DNA of 28,136 nt from Lentisphaeria bacterium UBA7640 (GCA_002483765.1 DLIO01000139.1:18100-46235); one strand, 5' to 3'. Positions 1-9,273 are shown, counted from the first letter of the stretch. Notes: a model not told the origin generated them from the letters alone. A program made the numbers and translations.

Positions 1-29
1 CTAAAAACTAAAAACTAAAAACTAAAACC
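1..29. repeat. Tandem CTAAAAA repeat
   Basis: The 7-nt unit CTAAAAA is repeated about four times, the last copy ending CTAAAAC. It runs directly into TTGCCAAGACGCTAAGAA, a phrase that resembles dispersed intergenic repeats of other environmental bacteria. The left end is cut by the window, so the true copy number is unknown. Confidence 0.7.
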
Positions 30-39
30 TTATTTTGCC

Positions 40-73
40 AAGACGCTAAGAAGTGCGGTAAGGCGAGCGTCTT
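40..73. promoter_or_regulatory. 8-bp inverted repeat upstream of sigma-factor operon
   Basis: AAGACGCT at 40-47 is matched exactly by its reverse complement AGCGTCTT at 66-73, with an 18-nt loop, about 30 nt before the sigma-factor start. No T-tract follows, so it does not look like an intrinsic terminator. It could be an operator or leader hairpin of the operon, or part of a dispersed repeat. The sequence alone does not decide. Confidence 0.35.
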
Positions 74-103
74 ATTGATAAAGACGTTATTCGGAGAGTA
101 ACT

Positions 104-604
104 TTGGAAATACAAAATGATCCACTTAAAACTGTTTTCGAACTACTGATTCGAGAAAAACTCAATCTATATCGGGCTATCGCGATCAAGATTGTTAATT
201 CAGCGGCAGAGGCTGATGATGCGGTTCAATGTGCGCTGATTAAAGCATGGCAACGCAGAATGAGTTTTCGGAGTGAACAAGCTGCGCTTTCCGGTTGGGT
301 GGCGCGAATTGTGGTTTCCGAAAGTTATGATATTTTGCGGAAACGGATGCGCGAAAATAAAAAACTCGAAGGATATGAAACAGTTTGCGCAGATGGCGAA
401 AATCCAGCGTTGAAACAGTTAAACCAAGCGATTGAACTTTTACCAGAGTTTTACCGCGAAACGGTGCATATTGCTATACTGAGTGAGTTGAATACAGAGG
501 CGGCAGCCATGGAACTGGGATGTTCAGCAAATACGCTGTATCAACGGATTCACAAGGCGAAATCACTCTTGAAAGAAATTATTGGGGGGCTTGAAAATGA
601 ATGA
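104..604 (+). CDS. ECF-type RNA polymerase sigma-70 family sigma factor
   Basis: This is a 166-residue protein with the two-domain layout of extracytoplasmic-function sigma factors. Region 2 spans roughly residues 16-82 and includes the AEADDAVQCALIKAW core helix. Region 4 spans roughly residues 104-158, with the helix-turn-helix around TEAAAMELGCSANTLYQRIH. The start is a TTG at 104, supported by GGAGAG at 93-98 with 5-nt spacing. No in-frame ATG lies near the beginning. The gene overlaps the next one by 8 nt (ATGAATGA), so the two are translationally coupled. In this family the factor is normally held by an anti-sigma partner and, on release, drives its own operon, here probably the exported CsgG-like proteins downstream. 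The ECF subgroup is not recognised. Confidence 0.88.
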   Translation: MEIQNDPLKTVFELLIREKLNLYRAIAIKIVNSAAEADDAVQCALIKAWQRRMSFRSEQAALSGWVARIVVSESYDILRKRMRENKKLEGYETVCADGENPALKQLNQAIELLPEFYRETVHIAILSELNTEAAAMELGCSANTLYQRIHKAKSLLKEIIGGLENE

Positions 605-1172
605 CAAAAAATTGGATGAACTTCTCGCATTGAAAAAATCTGTTTCTGGAGATTTTTCAAAATCAACAGCAGAATTTTCGCGCGATTTTTTTGCCCAGAT
701 TGAAAAACAGTCCAGGAAGAGATTTAACTATTTGGCTTGGGCGGCGGGATTTATTATTTTATTAGGAGTGACGGCATTTATGTTGTCGCTGCTAAAAAAA
801 CCGGATGTGCCATATAATCCATGTGCCAAACTGGCTGAAACCGTGCGTTTATTCGGTCGCGAGGTCGCGGTGATATTTTTGGGTAACGAACTCGTTACTG
901 GCGAACGCGACAGTTCATCTTTGCCGAAAAATTTCATTGATATTGATCTCGCCACCAATGGTGGCGAACTGAATCTTGCGTTGGCGTGTGCGGACAACGA
1001 CTCTATCATGTTCGATAGCCCGCAGTATTCCGGTTCAATCATTGCGTCGCGCTGTGATGACCGAACGTTGGTGCTGGATGTTGACCTTACCTTTAACGGC
1101 AAGCATCTTCGCACCGCGATCCCGGTCATCCAGAGCAACAACAATTGTTACGTGCAGTCGGAGTTATTATGA
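597..1172 (+). CDS. Single-TM protein in anti-sigma position
   Basis: This is a 191-residue protein with a cytoplasmic, charged N-terminal stretch of about 43 residues, one hydrophobic segment at about 44-66, and a C-terminal domain of about 120 residues that would lie in the periplasm. The topology and the position immediately after the ECF sigma factor fit a membrane anti-sigma factor or a sigma-associated sensor. However, the zinc anti-sigma HxxxCxxC signature is absent and no family is recognised. The start is placed at ATG 597, preceded by a G6 run at 584-589 and overlapping the sigma stop. An upstream in-frame TTG at 582 is possible but less likely. The stop overlaps the next start as ATGA at 1169-1172. 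The anti-sigma role is inference. Confidence 0.75.
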   Translation: MNDKKLDELLALKKSVSGDFSKSTAEFSRDFFAQIEKQSRKRFNYLAWAAGFIILLGVTAFMLSLLKKPDVPYNPCAKLAETVRLFGREVAVIFLGNELVTGERDSSSLPKNFIDIDLATNGGELNLALACADNDSIMFDSPQYSGSIIASRCDDRTLVLDVDLTFNGKHLRTAIPVIQSNNNCYVQSELL

Positions 1173-4100
1173 GATATTTTCCAATCATCTTAGTTTGTGT
1201 TTTGTCAACAGTGTGTGCTTTTGCCGACAATGTTGCCGAAGCAAAGCGTTTTTTTGATGAATACGAAGTTCGTTTGACTGAAACTAAGGTTGCCCTAATT
1301 GGTGATTCCGCGAAAGCTAAACAAATTACGGATTTAGTTTTGGTGAATCTTTCTAATCATGAAAAAATCACCTTGTTAGAACGGGAATCGATTAATAAAG
1401 TCATAAAAGAACATAAGTTGGCAAGTTGGTTTCATAACTCAAAAGATCGGATACAACTCGGGGAATTGCTTAATGTTGATTTGTTTGCTGTTTTACAGGT
1501 TAAAGACAAAAGTTGTAAATTTATGGTCTTCGATGCACACAGTGCCGTTAGAATTATTGACCAACAATTCCCGGAAAATTCTACTGAGCAGCAAATCAAT
1601 AGAATAGTAGAATTATTAGAACAGGCAACTGTTAAAATAGCGCTTAAAAGCCGCCTATGGAAGGTTACGCTTTTCTCTATTCGCAATGTAGAATTGCCAC
1701 GTAATGCTGATGCTTTCTGTCGTAACCTTGCAGCCGAATTAGTTCGTAAAATAGGTGAATTACCAGATTTTTCCGTTATTGAAAGCCGCTACATTGGTTT
1801 AATAAACGAAGAACGAGAATTAACCCAAGTTTTCCCATCGCTAGCCCAAGCATCTTTTCTTTTCAATGTGGATTTTTATCAATCAGATATTAAAAACAAA
1901 GCGTTGGTCAAGCTAGCGATAACTGTTCCGGGACAAGAATCAAAGCATTTCACCATGAATTGCAATCTAGAAACATTACAAATTCCGCCAAAAGATTTTG
2001 AAGAAATAATTGCTTATCTACGTCAAGAACATCATAAAGCAAAAATTTCACATGAAGACGAAGCAGCTCGCTATTATGCAGAGTTTAAAGAGACTTTTGG
2101 CAAAATAAAATATACTGAACTGTTGTCCAAAATAGAAGCCGCAGTTGCTTATGATAGTTCAAATCGTTTATATCAACAAAAATTATTGCAAACTATAGCG
2201 GGCTGTGCTTTGCAGGAATATAACGATAAAAACAACCATCGAAGTGCAGAGGAGAAAATCAACCGTTATCTCGATTTAATGGAGCGCTCGGATAAGCTGA
2301 CGCTACTCTATAATAAAGTTAATTACCCACATGTAGACTTCATGATGTCTTATCATCCAATTTTTAAGTCTATTAGTGGATTTGATCCGTTAAATAATAA
2401 TCACTCTAAGCTGCCCGATTTTTCTGAAGAGACTAAACAGCGACTTGCCACGTACCATCAGCGTTATATAAGCCATATGCAAGATAAATACCGTCTAAAA
2501 CATTGGATGAATCCTAAAGTAAAATTAAATAGTCGTCACGATATGTTTTATTTCGATCTTGAACTTACTTCTTTGGCGGAAATGCATTACTATTCTCAAA
2601 GTGAATATTTATCTCACTCTATTCCGCTGGTAAAACTTTATCTTGAGAAAACGGCTCAAACGGATGAACATTTTACGGATGAAAATGTTAACGGTCGAGT
2701 TATTTCCGGGCATTTTTGGAATCGTTTTTTTGTCTGTTTTAAAAATACACCAGCAAAAAGCAATCAATTTACGGCATTGGAAGAAGTTGCCCAAACAGCC
2801 ACAACTCATCCATGGCCGTTTGTCAGGTTATATGGAGAATTTGCACTTTATTTAGCAGATGCAAAACGTAATCCCAGTCAAAGTGAAAAAGCGTTAAGTA
2901 GATTTTTTAAACACATGGAGGCTATTTTAAAAACTCTTCCGGAAAAAGAAAATAGCGACTCGTTAATCAATTTATATTATGTTTCACAATTATTATGCAA
3001 CGGTGCGTTAAAATGGGTCGAGGTTCCCCATCAGTCTTGTTTTTGTGCTACTATGAAAAGTCATTTGTTGGAAATTATGCAACAAAGAAATGAAATGTAT
3101 TTTCCGATGGCTCGCTCTGCCTTCTACATAATTGATGCTGAAAATTATAATTCAGTTAAGCAGTTTTTGATATATTTAAATTCCGGAAAATGGGCAATGA
3201 TTGGCAGAAAAATGAATTCGTCATCCATAGAATTTGTCAATGATATGATAAATCGTAAACTGGCACATTATTTAAGTCGAAATCCACAGTTACGGGAAGT
3301 TGAGGAGACGCAACCGTTTACTGTTGAGCAACTAAAATCTTTTGAATCTCTGGCACTTAAGGTTGGCATCAGCGACTCAGGCCAATATATTTATTGGAGT
3401 TCTTTGAAAAATAATAAAATAGAAATGTACAGCTATAGCACTGTATCAGCGCAATCACAAAAAATTGGTGAAAGTATTTCATTGTCCCAAAGGCCTAGCC
3501 ATATCAATATTGCGATAGGGCAGAACCATCTGGCAATATCGGTCAAGTATTTTAACCTTGTAATTATTTACGATTTAAAAACAGGAGAAACAACTAAACT
3601 TACTATCCCATTTGCGAGACCATCTCATATTGCTATTGTTGACCGTGACTTGTTAGTATGGTGCGAAGAAGATAATAATTTACTTCAATATCAATTACCG
3701 TCATTAACCTATAAAGTAATTTATTCAGCCAATAGACGTCATACAGATTTAGATCCATTTAACAATCAAACGGTTAGATTTGATACAATGTTTGCTGATC
3801 AAAAGCGCAAACGAGTGGTAATTATATTATCCGGTTACAATCTCAAAAAACCCGGTTGGTGGTATTACTATCCAGCACAGCAGAAATTTGAATATATCTC
3901 CCGTTATCCTGATTCTTCCCAGCATCCTTGGACTAAACTCACTCCTGATAAAGTTTTGCTTGCATCAGCCAATTACAGTTTTATTTTAAACCTAAAAGAT
4001 AATACAAAAGAATTATTGTTCTATGCTTTGTCTCCCAACCGTTCAAAAATTTATGCTCAAAGGATGAAAGACGATTTCGAAAAATACTATGGCGCTAAAG

Positions 4101-4453
4101 CGCGAGTAACCCTTAAATCTTTTTCAACGAGTTATACTTTATCTGCCGGGACTATTGTTGATAATTACTTTTGGAGTAATTTGCCATGGTATCGAATTAA
4201 TTTAGCTACTGGCGAAAAAACCTTTTATCCCTCGTCTGGAAAGGTTAACGCGCCAGCGTTAATATTACACAACATAAATAATGGGAAATTATTACTGCTA
4301 GTCAATGCTAATGGAATTTTTAAATTGAATCTGGAAAAACCGAAAGACTCGCCATTGCTTATGGTACCGGCTGGTGTTAATCTCTTTCGCTTGAAAGCAA
4401 AAACTTATCTTTTTGTCGGAGAAAAGCAAGTTTCCATAGCGGAGTTAAAATGA
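1169..4453 (+). CDS. Exported multidomain protein: CsgG-like module, helical region, propeller-like C-terminus
   Basis: This is a 1094-residue secreted or periplasmic protein. Residues 1-19 form a Sec signal peptide ending AFA. Residues about 35-290 contain two CsgG-like half modules, marked by LLERESINKVIKEHKL and VIESRYIGLINEERELTQ. Residues about 290-720 are helical and not recognised. From about 720 to the end, repeated beta-strand phrases such as LVIIYDLKTGETTKL and LLVWCEEDNNLLQYQL suggest a beta-propeller. ATG 1169 is chosen over TTG 1145 because it gives a clean signal peptide, the preceding CGGAG acts as ribosome site, and it forms the ATGA overlap used at neighbouring junctions. Its first ~35 residues and last 42 residues closely match those of the next gene. 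A role in envelope assembly or sensing is inferred only from the CsgG fold and the operon. Confidence 0.8.
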   Translation: MRYFPIILVCVLSTVCAFADNVAEAKRFFDEYEVRLTETKVALIGDSAKAKQITDLVLVNLSNHEKITLLERESINKVIKEHKLASWFHNSKDRIQLGELLNVDLFAVLQVKDKSCKFMVFDAHSAVRIIDQQFPENSTEQQINRIVELLEQATVKIALKSRLWKVTLFSIRNVELPRNADAFCRNLAAELVRKIGELPDFSVIESRYIGLINEERELTQVFPSLAQASFLFNVDFYQSDIKNKALVKLAITVPGQESKHFTMNCNLETLQIPPKDFEEIIAYLRQEHHKAKISHEDEAARYYAEFKETFGKIKYTELLSKIEAAVAYDSSNRLYQQKLLQTIAGCALQEYNDKNNHRSAEEKINRYLDLMERSDKLTLLYNKVNYPHVDFMMSYHPIFKSISGFDPLNNNHSKLPDFSEETKQRLATYHQRYISHMQDKYRLKHWMNPKVKLNSRHDMFYFDLELTSLAEMHYYSQSEYLSHSIPLVKLYLEKTAQTDEHFTDENVNGRVISGHFWNRFFVCFKNTPAKSNQFTALEEVAQTATTHPWPFVRLYGEFALYLADAKRNPSQSEKALSRFFKHMEAILKTLPEKENSDSLINLYYVSQLLCNGALKWVEVPHQSCFCATMKSHLLEIMQQRNEMYFPMARSAFYIIDAENYNSVKQFLIYLNSGKWAMIGRKMNSSSIEFVNDMINRKLAHYLSRNPQLREVEETQPFTVEQLKSFESLALKVGISDSGQYIYWSSLKNNKIEMYSYSTVSAQSQKIGESISLSQRPSHINIAIGQNHLAISVKYFNLVIIYDLKTGETTKLTIPFARPSHIAIVDRDLLVWCEEDNNLLQYQLPSLTYKVIYSANRRHTDLDPFNNQTVRFDTMFADQKRKRVVIILSGYNLKKPGWWYYYPAQQKFEYISRYPDSSQHPWTKLTPDKVLLASANYSFILNLKDNTKELLFYALSPNRSKIYAQRMKDDFEKYYGAKARVTLKSFSTSYTLSAGTIVDNYFWSNLPWYRINLATGEKTFYPSSGKVNAPALILHNINNGKLLLLVNANGIFKLNLEKPKDSPLLMVPAGVNLFRLKAKTYLFVGEKQVSIAELK

Positions 4454-6789
4454 ACTGTTTTACAATCATTTTGTTTTGTGTTTTGTCAGCAATGTGTGCT
4501 TTGGGCGATAATGTTGCCGAGGCAAAACGTTTTTTTGATGAATATGAAGCTCTTTCTAAAACTAAAGGGGTATTCTCTATCCAGAGCATTCGGAAAAATG
4601 ATTGGCGCAATGTGAAAACGCCACTTGAAACTGCGGCCGCACTTGATCCTGAGAATTTGTGCTATCGTCGGGAATTGATTGTTTTTGAACTAACTCGAGT
4701 TCACGATCACCGCGTAAATTGGCGCGGAAAACTTGATGTGTTTCATGGTTTCCTGAAAGGAATCAAGGAGTTTTATAAGAAATATCCGGCTTATAGTCAT
4801 TCGGGCGAGCCGATTTTTGCAAATGTCAGAAAATCTTCTATTATATCCTTAAGTTTTATGCCAGTGGAGAGAGCTAGTGATTTCGAACGTGTCGAACTCT
4901 CCAGAATTTTTACGGAATTACGGAAACTGCACGATCATGAAAGGCGACAGGCTGACTTTTATCGTGAACTCGACCTTTCCAATGGGATTAATTCAGTACG
5001 AGAACTTTCCATATATCGAGCATGGATTAGCGACGGCTTGCGTTTTTTCTGGTATTACGATACCGCCGAAATGATGAGCGACACTTATCGCCAAGGGTTG
5101 GAGTTTTACCGTGCGATGCGCGATTTTCTAGATAAACATCCTGAAGCACGTCGGCAGAAGTTGGAAATCTTTAACCTTATGCCATACGATCTACATGAGG
5201 ACAGGGATCGTTGGCACTATACTGAAACGGTTGCTGAATTTAAAAAGATTTTTACCGACTTTGATGAGATAACTAGGTTGGTAAAAGAGATCGATTATGA
5301 ACCGTTGACTGTTCGATATTACAATTGGATTGCGGTTGGTGAGTTCATTAATTCAGATCATTCGGAAAAGGCGTTAAAAAATGCGGTATTTCGTTTTTAT
5401 GATAACCTAGAAAAGTATACATCCAGTAAGAATGGTGATCTATCATGCTTTTTATCTGTTGCCATATATATCATACCCAAGTATGGGGATCGTAGAACGC
5501 CTTATACTGTATTGCGAAACATTCGTGGTGAATACGAGTTGATGAAAGCAAACAAAGATACCTTTGAGCTATATCTTGCAGATATTAAGCGCGGAGTTAG
5601 AGTTATAGACTTTGAACGGCTCAAATACTTTGTTTCAGAATTGAGTAGTTCTGCACTCGTTGCGATTTGTGACAACACCGTTCATAGTTATTTTAACCAG
5701 ATTTTTTTCCAGTTGAGAAATAGTAATTCATCGTCTGAGGGAAGGAAATTGCTTGATGATCTCAATTCTGCGTGGAATATCCGAGAATTGCCATTTACCA
5801 ATCGCATTTGTTATGCGGCCACCGAGTTAGATGGGGAATATTTTCTGCTGTTAAGCGATTCGTCCGGCATGCTACAACTTACCAAAATCAACGTGGAAAA
5901 GATGGTGCTGGAGGATTTACCTGCTCCAGGAATTAAAGTGCGGAAATTCCAACCAAACTTGCCCGGTAGTGGTGGCACTATCTCTATGTCTGCGTTTGGA
6001 GGATATTTGATTTTTGGCGGGCGTAACTCTGTTTTACTTTATAATATTACCACACAAAAATGGAATCATGTTGAAGAGCTTCCTGGACACGATGTGGCTT
6101 CAGCTACGATTATTCATGATCGTTGCTATGTACTTTTGGGCGGAAGAACGCAAGCAATCGGTAGTAATGAGATTCTTTCGATGAGTTCCTTTGCATTGGA
6201 TGGCTCGAAAAGGAGACTTCATTTTTCTAGTCGTCGTATCGATAAACTCAATCAACTTGATTCTTTACCACAGGGGAAGTTTTCTGATTTGATTGAACTG
6301 CCGGACGGAAAACTACTTTTCGCGGTCAGTGTTCGCGATATGCCGACGCGGGTTTACTCTTTTGAACCACAGACAGAACGCTTTGAAGAGATTCGGGAGT
6401 TCAGGGATATTAATATTTTTTCGTTACGCGATCAAGGAGATTTTATTCTTGGCAATTGCCGCCGTTTTGGGGAAAGATTTTTTAAAATAGACAAAGCCAC
6501 GTTAGAGATAGAGTGTTTTTTGACCCAGCATAAGGGTGATACCCGATGGGCAAAAGAAAATAAAGTCAAACAAATCAAAGGCGAGTGGGAACTCAAAGCA
6601 CCTTTTCTTTTAGCCGATGGCTTTTTACTTTCGGCGTCCAGCTGGTCGTGCCCACTCGTACTTAATTTAGAAAAACCGAAAGATTCGCCGTTGCTAATGG
6701 TACCGGCTGGCATTAATCTCTTTCGTTTGAAAGAAAAAACCTACCTTTTTATTAGTCAAAAACAAATTTCAATAACGGAGTTAAAATGA
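4450..6789 (+). CDS. Exported protein with helical domain and kelch-like propeller, paralogue of upstream gene
   Basis: This is a 779-residue exported protein with a signal peptide of about 19 residues (ending CALG), a helical region of unknown family (about 20-440), and a C-terminal propeller-like region with kelch-style phrases such as YLIFGGRNSVLLYNITTQKW and CYVLLGGRTQ. The mature N-terminus DNVAEAKRFFDEYE and the last 42 residues (LNLEKPKDSPLLMVPAG...) are nearly identical to the upstream gene. It lacks the CsgG-like module found there. It therefore looks like the uninserted version of the same architecture. The start overlaps the previous stop as ATGA after CGGAGTTAAA. Function is unknown. 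Surface or periplasmic ligand binding is plausible for a propeller, but not shown. Confidence 0.8.
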   Translation: MNCFTIILFCVLSAMCALGDNVAEAKRFFDEYEALSKTKGVFSIQSIRKNDWRNVKTPLETAAALDPENLCYRRELIVFELTRVHDHRVNWRGKLDVFHGFLKGIKEFYKKYPAYSHSGEPIFANVRKSSIISLSFMPVERASDFERVELSRIFTELRKLHDHERRQADFYRELDLSNGINSVRELSIYRAWISDGLRFFWYYDTAEMMSDTYRQGLEFYRAMRDFLDKHPEARRQKLEIFNLMPYDLHEDRDRWHYTETVAEFKKIFTDFDEITRLVKEIDYEPLTVRYYNWIAVGEFINSDHSEKALKNAVFRFYDNLEKYTSSKNGDLSCFLSVAIYIIPKYGDRRTPYTVLRNIRGEYELMKANKDTFELYLADIKRGVRVIDFERLKYFVSELSSSALVAICDNTVHSYFNQIFFQLRNSNSSSEGRKLLDDLNSAWNIRELPFTNRICYAATELDGEYFLLLSDSSGMLQLTKINVEKMVLEDLPAPGIKVRKFQPNLPGSGGTISMSAFGGYLIFGGRNSVLLYNITTQKWNHVEELPGHDVASATIIHDRCYVLLGGRTQAIGSNEILSMSSFALDGSKRRLHFSSRRIDKLNQLDSLPQGKFSDLIELPDGKLLFAVSVRDMPTRVYSFEPQTERFEEIREFRDINIFSLRDQGDFILGNCRRFGERFFKIDKATLEIECFLTQHKGDTRWAKENKVKQIKGEWELKAPFLLADGFLLSASSWSCPLVLNLEKPKDSPLLMVPAGINLFRLKEKTYLFISQKQISITELK

Positions 6790-7568
6790 AAAAGAAATTA
6801 TATGTGTTGGCCCTGTTCTTTTGTGTTTCGATGGTCCTTGCTACGCCGGTGAAAGTCGCGATGTTGGGTGATCGTAATCGTTGTGATATCTTGGTGGCTG
6901 AGTTATCCAGTGATGCCAATATCGAACTGCTTGAACGAACTGAAATCAATAAGATTTTAACCGAACATCAACTCAATGAACATCAATTGACCGCTGGAAC
7001 TATAACCAGATATTTCCCGCATACTGATATTTTTGCTTTTGTTACGGAAGAGCGTCTGGTGGTGTTTAACGCTAAAAATGGCTTTCGGCTCTACGACGGA
7101 AAAGCTGAAAACACCGCAAAAGTAATGCGTTTATCTATTCAGAAAATAGCAGTAAAATATCCACTTTGTTTATCCATCGTTACTGTACGCGATGTCGGCG
7201 TTCCAAAACGTTTAAAGCCTAAAATCGAGGCGACTGTTGCGCTTTTAGAACAAAAGTTGATGCTACATCCGGAAATTCAGATGCTTGAACGCGCTCGGCT
7301 AGGAGCCGTTGCGAACGAACGGGTCTTGAGTGATAAACAGTTTACGCTCGCCCCTTCGGCGCGCTTGCTGACCCTTGAATTTGCACCTGGGAGCGAAGTT
7401 GAAATCATCGACGGTAAGGTTCTGATTCATAATATTAAACGCAAGGAGGTCGGACGTGTTGAATTTAGTTATGTGCCCAAAGATGTTGACAAGACTGTGG
7501 CGGATCTAAGCGAGAAGATTTTAATGATGTTGATACATGGTCTCACTACAGTTGCTTCAGCTGAGTAG
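6786..7568 (+). CDS. Exported CsgG-like protein (two half modules)
   Basis: This is a 260-residue protein with a signal peptide of about 20 residues ending near VLATP, followed by two tandem CsgG-like halves. The first is marked by IELLERTEINKILTEHQL and the second by IQMLERARLGAVANERVLSD. The same two halves make up the N-terminal module of the 1094-residue protein in this operon, so this is a free-standing copy. CsgG itself is the outer-membrane pore for curli subunits. Here there is no lipobox cysteine after the signal and no curli subunit gene nearby, so a pore role is not supported. The start is coupled to the preceding stop by ATGA after CGGAGTTAAA. It is followed by a 65-nt gap before the next gene. 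Confidence 0.8.
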   Translation: MKKKLYVLALFFCVSMVLATPVKVAMLGDRNRCDILVAELSSDANIELLERTEINKILTEHQLNEHQLTAGTITRYFPHTDIFAFVTEERLVVFNAKNGFRLYDGKAENTAKVMRLSIQKIAVKYPLCLSIVTVRDVGVPKRLKPKIEATVALLEQKLMLHPEIQMLERARLGAVANERVLSDKQFTLAPSARLLTLEFAPGSEVEIIDGKVLIHNIKRKEVGRVEFSYVPKDVDKTVADLSEKILMMLIHGLTTVASAE

Positions 7569-7633
7569 GAACTTGATATAACGTTTTTAAGTCAAAAGGA
7601 TTATTTCTTCGTCAAACACAAGGAGGTTAAACG

Positions 7634-8308
7634 ATGAAAACAGTATCGGTAATTATGTTTTTTTTGATGGTGTGGAGTACAAATGCGCAACCAAGAATCA
7701 ATGTGTGGTCGGGACGCGAAGTGGTTTTGTCAGGAAATGGAGACTGGCAAATTGCCGCCGAACACGGCAGGATTCTTGCCTCCGGCAATGGCGAGGTTAA
7801 GCTTAATCTTCCGCCTCTGAACGACGGAACCAGTCTTGACGCGGATTTAACACTGGATGGCAAAACACGAAAGATCCGGATCTGGTCACCGAAGCCATTG
7901 GTCGGTATTTATGCCGAAATTATAGATCTGTCACCTAAAATCACCAAACAACTTCAACAATACGGTTTTTCAACGGCAATCAAGAAACCGCCTGAAATCC
8001 GGTTCTGTCGCAATTTCTCACCGCATAGCGACGGTCGAATTTCGTTGGTTTTTCCCGATAAATGGGGTTTTCCGTTGGCTTTAGGTTTGGATTGGGAAAA
8101 AATTTCCCTTTGTAACGCTAAGATTCCGGGCAAGTTGAGCGTCTTATTGGATAAAAGGGAGCAAACCGCCGATATTGTCGGATCAGGGAGTTATATTGAA
8201 CTTGTGAAAGGAAAAAGCAGAATATATGTTTTTAGTCCGGAATTTAATTTCGATGAAATTGAAAATGTACTTTTAATCAAACAACTCATAAAGGAGAATT
8301 CAAAATGA
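7634..8308 (+). CDS. Exported beta-rich protein of unknown family
   Basis: This is a 224-residue protein with a clear signal peptide (about residues 1-18, ending NA before Q). The first third of the mature part reads as alternating beta strands (VVLSGNGDWQIAAEHGRILA, DADLTLDGKTRKIRIW), resembling an Ig-like or carbohydrate-binding sandwich. The remainder is not recognised. The ribosome site AAGGAGG at 7620-7626, 8 nt or less from ATG, is the strongest in the operon, which fits re-initiation after a 65-nt gap. The stop overlaps the start of the next CsgG-family gene as ATGA, so the two proteins are probably made in fixed ratio. No function can be assigned. Confidence 0.78.
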   Translation: MKTVSVIMFFLMVWSTNAQPRINVWSGREVVLSGNGDWQIAAEHGRILASGNGEVKLNLPPLNDGTSLDADLTLDGKTRKIRIWSPKPLVGIYAEIIDLSPKITKQLQQYGFSTAIKKPPEIRFCRNFSPHSDGRISLVFPDKWGFPLALGLDWEKISLCNAKIPGKLSVLLDKREQTADIVGSGSYIELVKGKSRIYVFSPEFNFDEIENVLLIKQLIKENSK

Positions 8309-9273
8309 GAAAAGTATTGTTATCTCTCGTAGTCATGTTGTCCGTGTTCGCAGTATTTGCGGCGGATGAAGCCAAAACTGTCGACGCTCCTGCCGCCGAC
8401 GACGCCAAAACTGTTGCTGACGTCACCACTGTGGTTGTTCCTACCATTGCAGTATTGCCGTTCGAAGCAAGAACGCGCACAGGTGAACAAAACAATGATG
8501 GCAAATCCATTGCTGAACTGATTGGCGTGGGCTTACTCGAATCTGGTAATGTTGATCTGGTGGAACGTGCTGAACTAGAAAAAGGGCTGACCGAATTGCA
8601 ACTCTCTGCCATTGGAATGGTGAATAAGGCGAGCCAGAACAAACTTGGAAAAATGATTGGAGCAAAAATTCTAATCACGGGTTCGATGTTCAGATCCGGC
8701 GAAAAAAATTACATAGTCGCTAAGATCATTGGCACGGAAACCAGTCGTGTGTTGGGTTGTAGTGTTTCGGGAACCGGAGAATTCAGTACCATGACCCCGG
8801 AATTGTCAAAAAAGATCGGTATACTCATTGAGAAATCATCCGAAAAGATTTTACCAAAAATGGAAACAGGACAATCCACTCTAACTTCGCTTGCAGAGAC
8901 AGTGAAAGGAAATGACCGTAAAGTTTATGTCCAAGCCACGGAGAGCATTAACGTTAGTGTTCCAGATCCGGCGGCAGAAACCGAGTTGAAGAAGTTATTG
9001 CTTGGCCTTGGATTCTCAGTCGTTGACACTCGCGACGGCGCAGACTTTATCTTGGTTTGTGAAGCCGTGGCAAGTCAAGCTGGAAGTTATCACAAATTCA
9101 CTTCCGCACAAGCTCGGGTTGAACTGTCTATTTTTGATAAAAACCAAAAGTTGCTCGTGACCGGCTCCGCTAAAGAAACGCTGGCTGGGGCGACTTACAT
9201 CATCGCGGCAAAAGACGCCATTGCACAAGCGGCATTGCGTCTTTCCGGAGAACTTTTTCCGGTAATAAAATAA
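8305..9273 (+). CDS. CsgG/HfaB-family exported protein
   Basis: This is a 322-residue protein and the most canonical CsgG-family member of the operon. It has a signal peptide of about 20 residues, a short low-complexity stretch with AKTV repeated (23-44), then the family core (about 46-185) with TIAVLPFEARTRTG, VDLVERAELEKGLTELQLSA and LGKMIGAKILITGSMF. A second domain at about 197-322 contains FSVVDTRDGADFILVCEA and a strand-rich pattern, as seen in other lipid-facing CsgG/LpoB-like proteins. There is no lipobox cysteine, so it is predicted to be soluble in the periplasm or pore-assembled without acylation. It is the last gene of the sigma-factor operon, coupled to the previous gene by ATGA with GGAG upstream. 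A GC-rich palindrome follows about 47 nt after the stop. Confidence 0.85.
   Translation: MRKVLLSLVVMLSVFAVFAADEAKTVDAPAADDAKTVADVTTVVVPTIAVLPFEARTRTGEQNNDGKSIAELIGVGLLESGNVDLVERAELEKGLTELQLSAIGMVNKASQNKLGKMIGAKILITGSMFRSGEKNYIVAKIIGTETSRVLGCSVSGTGEFSTMTPELSKKIGILIEKSSEKILPKMETGQSTLTSLAETVKGNDRKVYVQATESINVSVPDPAAETELKKLLLGLGFSVVDTRDGADFILVCEAVASQAGSYHKFTSAQARVELSIFDKNQKLLVTGSAKETLAGATYIIAAKDAIAQAALRLSGELFPVIK

Noticed and set aside
728..1144. Minus-strand open frame of 138 codons inside the sigma-operon genes
   Set aside because: It lies fully within a plus-strand coding gene and has no ribosome site or recognisable domain. It is a shadow frame.
1169..9273. Curli (csg) secretion operon
   Set aside because: CsgG-like modules are present, but there is no csgA/B-like repeat subunit, CsgE/F or lipobox, and the other proteins are unrelated.
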